Shown here: positions 58,531-64,000 of the stretch, in pieces
Layout of the letters: the number at the start of each line of letters is the position of its first letter
Numbering within the stretch: the stretch's first letter is position 1
Assembly (NCBI GenBank): GCA_017165825.1
Contig: CM029380.1
Span: 685,981-749,980 of the forward strand
Reading direction: 5' to 3'
Source: Hepsetus odoe
Taxonomy: Eukaryota; Chordata; Actinopteri; Characiformes; Hepsetidae
DNA length: 64,000 nt
Notes under the pieces: model-generated
Databases searched by the model: none
Told to the model about the DNA's origin: nothing
What the model saw: the letters and a program-made list of their open reading frames with translations, nothing else
Translations under genes and position numbers: made by a program

Positions 58531-59052
58531 GGCATTCAGTAGTTTATCGCTTTTGGGTTTAGTTTCCAAAAGGAAAGTGGAGATTAAAGCTTGATTATAA
58601 ATCTTCTGAAAGCCCTTCCTGAAGCAGCCCAGCACACGCTTCTGGACGAACAAGCGGTTTTTAGTAATTCTTCATAAGTTTAATCATTAGATGCTCACAA
58701 AAGTGCTAAAAGTAGACCATTCAACAAAAAAAGTTCAAATCAACATCACACTGACGTGCCGAGTTTGTGAGATATTGTGTTTAAAATCACAGGCCTCGGA
58801 GAGCAAAAGCAAGGAACTCAGTTAGGGGTTTGGAGGAAAGGCTAATGGAAAAGTGCTGGGACACAAAGTAACCAAAAAGTCCAAATTTCTCCAGGTTTCT
58901 GCAGGGCGCCACACACATACAGTCACAGGTTTCAGCAGGAAACCACACGCTGTTCAGCACAAAGCAAGCAGCCGGCGTTCAGGACCACTTTCAGACGACT
59001 GCTAACAATGACAGAGGTGAGGTCAGTCCTATCTGCTAAAAGCTAAAACCTA
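58531..59052. other. unique intron-like DNA
   Basis: No repeat family or domain recognised. Confidence 0.3.
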
Positions 59053-59075
59053 ATGTGTGTGTGTGTGTGTGTGTA

Positions 59076-59135
<60 letters not shown>

Positions 59136-59375
59136 TGGTGAACAGGTGCAGGAACAAAAAAACTGCTTCTTCTCTTCAGGGCAAACGAGGAGGAAAAGAA
59201 AATGGTAAAAGAGTGTGAGAAGAGACAGGGGCCTCAGAAAGAACACACACACACACACACAGACACACATGCACACACACACACACATGCACACACACAC
59301 ATATACACACATATACACGCGCAAGAGCAAGAAAAAGTTTCTTTTTGTCTCCCTTTGTCCTCACTCACAGGTGCA

Positions 59376-59414
<39 letters not shown>
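59053..59414. repeat. compound microsatellites (GT)n, (GA)n, (CA)n
   Basis: (GT)n at 59,053-59,086 runs into (GA)n at 59,087-59,133. (CA)n with interruptions lies at 59,244-59,320 and a perfect (CA)n at 59,376-59,414. Confidence 0.95.
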
Positions 59415-59418
<4 letters not shown>

Positions 59419-59919
59419 GAGTCAGTTTTGCAGTGTACCTCTCTAGTCGACCTGCAAGTTTTGAGAATTTGGGAAACATACAACTTTCCAGAAAAGGATA
59501 AAAATCATTCCTCACATTAAAAACATTCATAGATTTTTATTCGTACTGCTCTCTCGTCTCACTCATGATCTTAATCACTCATCCTGATGGGTCATGTTAA
59601 AAAAACATGCAGAGAGCAGAAACAAAAAAAACAAGTAAATAATAAATATTCACTACCGTGTTCTTCTTTGAATTCATGACGCGTTAAACCTTCTGAACGA
59701 CTCCAAATGCTGTTGGTAAAATATTTCTGTTTTAAACTCAGTATTAACTTCAGTTCACAATATAAGAGTAAAAAATAAAGCTGAGCCTTGATCTTGCCGA
59801 CACCCACCCAGAACGTCCATATAAGGAGTTGTTTTTTGTAACTGTGAAGATTCAGAAGTCCCATTTATGTTTAATAGTCTGCCAATTGCGACCATTCCTA
59901 TTGACCCACTCCTCTTTAC
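59415..59919. other. unique intron-like DNA
   Basis: No repeat family or domain recognised. Confidence 0.3.
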
Positions 59920-60080
59920 TCTAAAGGGTGTAAAGACGTCCATCATCTGGGTTGGACATGTTAGATTGCCCATAAGTGTGATTGTGAGTGTGTCTCCCTT
60001 CTTTGGGACATGTCCAGGGTGTCTCTCTGCTTATCACCCTGGGAAAGACTCCAGCACCCCTTGTTATGATAACAGCCCAG
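59920..60080 (+). mobile_element. SINE-C 3' fragment
   Basis: GGGTTGGACATGTTAGATTG, CCCATAAGTGTGATTGTGAG, GGACATGTCCAGGGTGTCTC and AAGACTCCAGCACCCC match the 3' half of the 15.5-kb element in order. Confidence 0.65.
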
Positions 60081-61272
60081 ATGTTAGCTGGTTCTTTTCC
60101 GTGTAAAAAAATTTAAAAGCGATACAAGGTTTTGCTCTGACAACGATATGCATTTGGTGGGACGCACCGCTGAGGGAGGATCCTACAAAAAAAATCAATG
60201 TCTCTGTTTTTAGAAACTGACCCTCCTGAAGGTCAGTTAACATGCACTTTTCATGCAAAGCACACTGTGCGCCAGCACTCCCTGCACAGCAGACAAGGAG
60301 AGTGTTTCCAATAAAGTGGCCAGGCTGTGTCCTTGTCTCCGCAGGACGGTACGGCCTCGTCGGTTTACATGCACTTGCCTGTTGGGCCTGTTCCCACCAG
60401 CGCAGACGTTAATGTGTATCAGGAGAGAAACATCTGACGTCTTTCATCTTCCCGAACCCAGAGAGCTGACTTCAAACGTAGACATCCAAAACATATGGGG
60501 CCATAATTGAGCTAACACAAGCTGAGCCCGGTGTGCGTGCGCGTGTGTGTGTGTGTGTGTGTGTGTGCGTATGTGTGTGTGTGGCCATGAACTCTGCTGA
60601 CAACGTTAACAAGGGAAAACAGAAGATTGTCTGCTCTTGCTTTTGCAGACAAAAGGCCAGTGTTTCTGCAGCTCTTTATAGTCAGCGGCCCTGTGCTATA
60701 AATCTTCAGCGAAACGTTCCCTCCTAAACTGGAACAATAGCGGCGCTTTCTGCAGCCCAGTCATAAAGTCGTGTAAAATCTTTTTGCGCACTCAGGCCTA
60801 AATTACCCCTCTCTATCTGTTTTCAGCAGCCCAGCTACATTAGTCAGACAGTGCACAAAACGTTGTTGTGAAACACCAAGACTGCAGCCGAGCCAATTAG
60901 GGCAGCTTCGGCAGTGAGATTAAAGGAAGAGAATGAAAAAAAGAGAGGGGGGGGGAGAGAGGGAGAGAGAGAGAAACACAAGAGTAAACCATGGCAGGGA
61001 TGAAAACACTAGACAGTCAGAACAGAAGATACTCAATAAAACAATTTCCTTTGGGATCAATTAAATTCAGATTCTGAATTAACGATTTGTGTGTTGCCTT
61101 GACTCGTGAACCAATTTACAACCCATGCTTCAGATTAAATGACTGCCAAATCTGACTTCCTCTGAACTGACTCACGACTCGCTTCTGAGTGGAGTCATTT
61201 GACATATAACTAACACAAAACCCTGCAGAACTTCATCACTGGAGAGTCATTTCCAAATAAACTAATATTTAA
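60081..61272. promoter_or_regulatory. low-repeat DNA with candidate conserved element at 60,690-60,930
   Basis: Bases 60,690-60,930 are free of recognised repeats with balanced composition (AACAATAGCGGCGCTTTCTG; AGCCAATTAGGGCAGC). (GT)n lies at 60,537-60,582 and a G/GA run at 60,937-60,972. No coding frame of note. Confidence 0.3.
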
Positions 61273-61459
61273 GACTTTGTCTCTCTGTTGGGATTCTGTA
61301 GAAGTTCAGCATCATTGGTTTGTGGATCCAATTACACAAGAACTATCCAGCGTTTTGGAGAAACAACCCTGGTGAAGATCAGTGGAGGGCAGAGGGAGGA
61401 AGATCTGTTTTGCCCTCCAGGTGGGCGGAGCTTTAAGGCTGTGACAGAACATGAAAACC
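61273..61459 (+). repeat. interspersed repeat R1, copy 3 (partial)
   Basis: GTAGAAGTTCAGCATCATTG to GGGCGGAGCTTTAAGGCTGT, matching the second half of copies 1 and 2. Confidence 0.75.
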
Positions 61460-62134
61460 ATGAATAGTGGTTTACTCGTGTATTTATGCTAATCAGCTCC
61501 AGGGACGACAGACCTTCAAAAATGGACTCATAATCTGTGCTTGGGATCAGAACAGGGATGGTTTGTGACACAAGTAAGTGAGAACTTTCAGTGCTAATTA
61601 GCGACCTTCCATTGGTATCTGGGCTCCTCGGCCAGTCTGTGTCAAAAGGCCCCATGAAAGTGACCTCGCTAACTCCCAATATTAGCCAAAGCTCAGATGT
61701 AGCACTATCAGGGCTGAACTAACAGCAGAGAGGTAGTTTAAACAGAAGATCTGGGATCAATAACCATCCATCAGGCCTATTGAGCCTCGCTCAGCCTCAG
61801 CACTGTTGTGTGAACACACACTCGTCCCTCAGCAGGCTTCCTTCCCCCCTCTTAACTTCAAGGATTCTGCAGTGTTTGGCTAACCTTTATTATGTAAAGC
61901 AGGGCAAACGGACCCCATTCAACCCCGAAAACCTGCGGACACTTCATTAATGGACAATTAGAGCTCCGCCCCCTTCCCATTTCATACTCTGACACCAGCA
62001 GGCTTTTGGCTTTTACAGAAATCTGCTGCTTTAACACTTTACAGAGGTTTATCCTCTTGTTTAAACCCACCTTTTTTATAAACTTTATTGATCCCGAGGG
62101 AAATTGCTTAATGCATGCAAATCTATCTGAATGT
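61460..62134. other. intron-like DNA with a LINE-tail scrap
   Basis: ACTTTATTGATCCCGAGGGA at 62,081-62,100 is a motif often seen at fish LINE 3' ends; too short to classify. The rest is unique. Confidence 0.4.
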
Positions 62135-62213
62135 AGTGAAAGTGAAAGTGACTATTTATCACTTGTCATTTGTGAACACACAGTGAATCACAACCAAACA
62201 CATACTCTGTATT

Positions 62214-62290
<77 letters not shown>

Positions 62291-62365
62291 ATCCAGCAGG
62301 GGGCAGACATATCCAGCACCCATGGGAGCAGTGATGGGGATGGTACCTTCTCAAAGTTATTGCAT
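62135..62365 (-). mobile_element. SINE-A copy 10 with internal (CA)n expansion
   Basis: Reverse-oriented: AGTGAAAGTGAAAGTGACTA, CTCTGTATTTAACACACACA, then (CA)n at 62,217-62,289, then CCATCCAGCAGGGGGCAGAC and GCAGTGATGGGGATGGTACC. Other copies have a short ACACACACCATCCAGC at this point, so the microsatellite grew inside the SINE. The head is truncated. Confidence 0.88.
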
Positions 62366-62549
62366 GGAAACCACTGCCCCATTTTTGTTTTTCCTTTTTT
62401 TTTGCTGCCGTTATACAAAGTTTATTCATTGCTTGACAGTCCAGAGATGTTCTGAGGTGCACATGAAGGTTGAGGGTGTTGGAGAAGGCTGTAAGAGGCC
62501 TGGACAAGGTGGGCGTTCCTGAAGAAATGCATCAGAGCTTTTGCTCCTA

Positions 62550-62550
<1 letters not shown>

Positions 62551-62631
<81 letters not shown>

Positions 62632-62678
62632 GTGTATATGCGTGTGTGTGTGTGTGTATATGTGTATATGTGTGTGTG
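62551..62678. repeat. (GT)n microsatellite with TATATG interruptions
   Basis: A perfect GT run to about 62,620, then interspersed TATATG. It lies about 260 bp from the (CA)n at 62,217-62,289, in inverted orientation. Confidence 0.95.
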
Positions 62679-63362
62679 CTGCAGATGTTTAAAATCCCAA
62701 GCATGTGTCTGGTCTTCCACATGTGTCAGAAGGAAATCTACACACATGCTAAGCATGATCCACGACAAAGTCACGGTGAATCATCCATGTCTCATGAACA
62801 TCTGGAGACAAGACGCCACGCTTAGCAACCAGACCAGTCTAGTTTTCCTGTATAGCACACTTACACATATATATGCTCCTGTTACTTCATGCATTCAGAC
62901 CAAACATGGTGGAGTCTTAATCACGAACTAAACTCCAGCCTTTTTACACAACAGGGTGTGTCTTCCAGAACGCTGATCCAGAATCAGCCCTAAATACAAA
63001 GAAATCTGATCCCAGATCAGTCTGAACAGCAGCTTCTGGTGTTTGGCTGTGGTTTAGTTCATGTTTGTTGTTGACAGTAAGTCCTACTGTGACCTAAGCC
63101 GCACCCACAAGTCTGCTCCACCTTGATGCTGCTGGAGAAGGTCTGAGTGAGAGAAATTTTGTGGGTTAAAAGATTTGGGTGACTGCTCACCTCTTGCGTT
63201 AGAGGCTTGTATCTCAAGTCCTAAACATCTGTTGGGAAATGAGTCTTTACGTTACTTTATGTTTCCCTCCTTAAAAAGGCCATGGCCACTTTATCAGAAA
63301 CCCCATCTTTAGCGCCACCTTGATGGTGCGAAAGGGAAGGGCTGTAGCAACTGTAGCAAGTA
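62679..63362. other. unique intron-like DNA
   Basis: One stray unit of the 42-bp repeat (GGCCACTTTATCAGAAAC) occurs at about 63,284. No exon recognised. Confidence 0.35.
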
Positions 63363-63416
63363 GTTCTAGTGTTTAGGGACAAGGATTAGAACACTTTCAC
63401 TTTCACTTGATAAGGT
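63363..63416 (+). mobile_element. SINE-A deletion derivative
   Basis: GTGTTTAGGGACAAGGATTA from the head is joined to ACACTTTCACTTTCACTTGA from the tail, as if the body was deleted. Confidence 0.5.
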
Positions 63417-63916
63417 GACCTTCAAACACCACTACGACACTAGTGGAAAAAAACTGTACACTTAATATTTACCCAACTGTTAGTTTAAACCCATGTTACC
63501 TGTCCAGGAGGACAGCAGCACCACGAGGTCAGTTAAGCTGCAAGTCGGACACTCGGGCTGTCCAGCCTCCATCTGGCACCCCGCCGGGTCGGGTCGTTCG
63601 CTGAAAGTTTGAGGATGTCCAGCCACTTTCCTGACCTTTCTGCATTAATGCTGATGCACTGAATATCAATTGGGCTGTGCTGGCGCAAGCTGTTGCAAAG
63701 TCATTCATCCAGAGCAGGCAGTAGGTTCAGAACTTCCCACACAGACAACTGGGCAGGTTGGTGTCAAAAAATAGTTTTAAAAACAGCAGATAAAAAGAGG
63801 TGGATGCAGCTATTAGCAGATAAAAGCTGAAGTCATTCTTTGTATAATAAACTGGATGAAGGGGGAGGAACTGCAATGAAACTGGCTTCTCAAAACCTTC
63901 CTGGTAATCATAGTCA

Positions 63917-64000
63917 CTGGCCACTTTATCAGAAACACCCACCTGGTTTTTACCATTATTGGCCACTTTATCGGAAACACCCACCTGGTTTTTACCATTA
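63917..64000. repeat. 42-bp repeat, locus 2, runs off the window
   Basis: GGCCACTTTATCAGAAACAC at 63,919 and GGCCACTTTATCGGAAACAC at 63,961, exactly 42 bp apart, each followed by CCACCTGGTTTTTACCATTA. The array probably continues past the end. Confidence 0.9.

Overview
This is vertebrate nuclear DNA, almost certainly from a ray-finned (teleost) fish. The evidence is spliced coding sequence, Tc1-like transposons, RTE- and Rex/CR1-type LINE fragments, several tRNA-derived SINE families with fish-typical tails, and very many CA/GT microsatellites. The SINE whose tail reads GTGAAAGTGAC suggests an otophysan-type fish such as a characin or catfish, but that is recollection and not proof. There is no bacterial, plasmid or CRISPR content.

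One protein-coding exon can be defended: bases 2993-3109 on the + strand, a 117-base phase 1-1 exon encoding one LDL-receptor class A repeat that matches the N-terminal region of LRP4 (the agrin/MuSK co-receptor). It has a pyrimidine-rich acceptor and a consensus GTAAGT donor. No other LRP4 exon, and no other gene, was recognised. If the gene is intact, the window is about 3 kb of the preceding intron, this exon, and at least 60.9 kb of the following intron.

Layout: 1-5 kb holds microsatellites, SINEs, an RTE LINE remnant and the exon. 5-28 kb is intron-like DNA with a GATA array (7.1-7.7 kb), a 19-bp minisatellite split by a SINE (8.5-9.5 kb), a 29-bp minisatellite (11 kb), Tc1-like remnants (18.7-20.7 kb) and a 31-bp minisatellite (25.4-25.9 kb). 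28.06-37.69 kb is a 9.6-kb composite satellite: blocks of CACTCTTCAG-type repeat alternate with blocks of a CA-rich 12-mer (CAGYRACACACA), and part is duplicated at about 4.07-4.09 kb. 38-64 kb has more intron-like DNA with further copies of the same minisatellites and transposons, a TATAG pentamer array (48.9-49.7 kb), and several low-repeat stretches that look like conserved non-coding elements.

The most notable structure is not genic. The 28-37.7 kb array uses variant 12-mers that differ mainly at one dinucleotide (CG, TG, CA, TA), exactly the set expected from methyl-CpG decay, and these variants form higher-order repeats of about 136 and 590 bp. Others are a 156-bp higher-order period in the GATA array, two minisatellite families recurring at distant loci in opposite orientations, and palindromic Tc1 derivatives built from two transposon 3' ends. 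Repeat boundaries are read by eye and may be off by some tens of bases.
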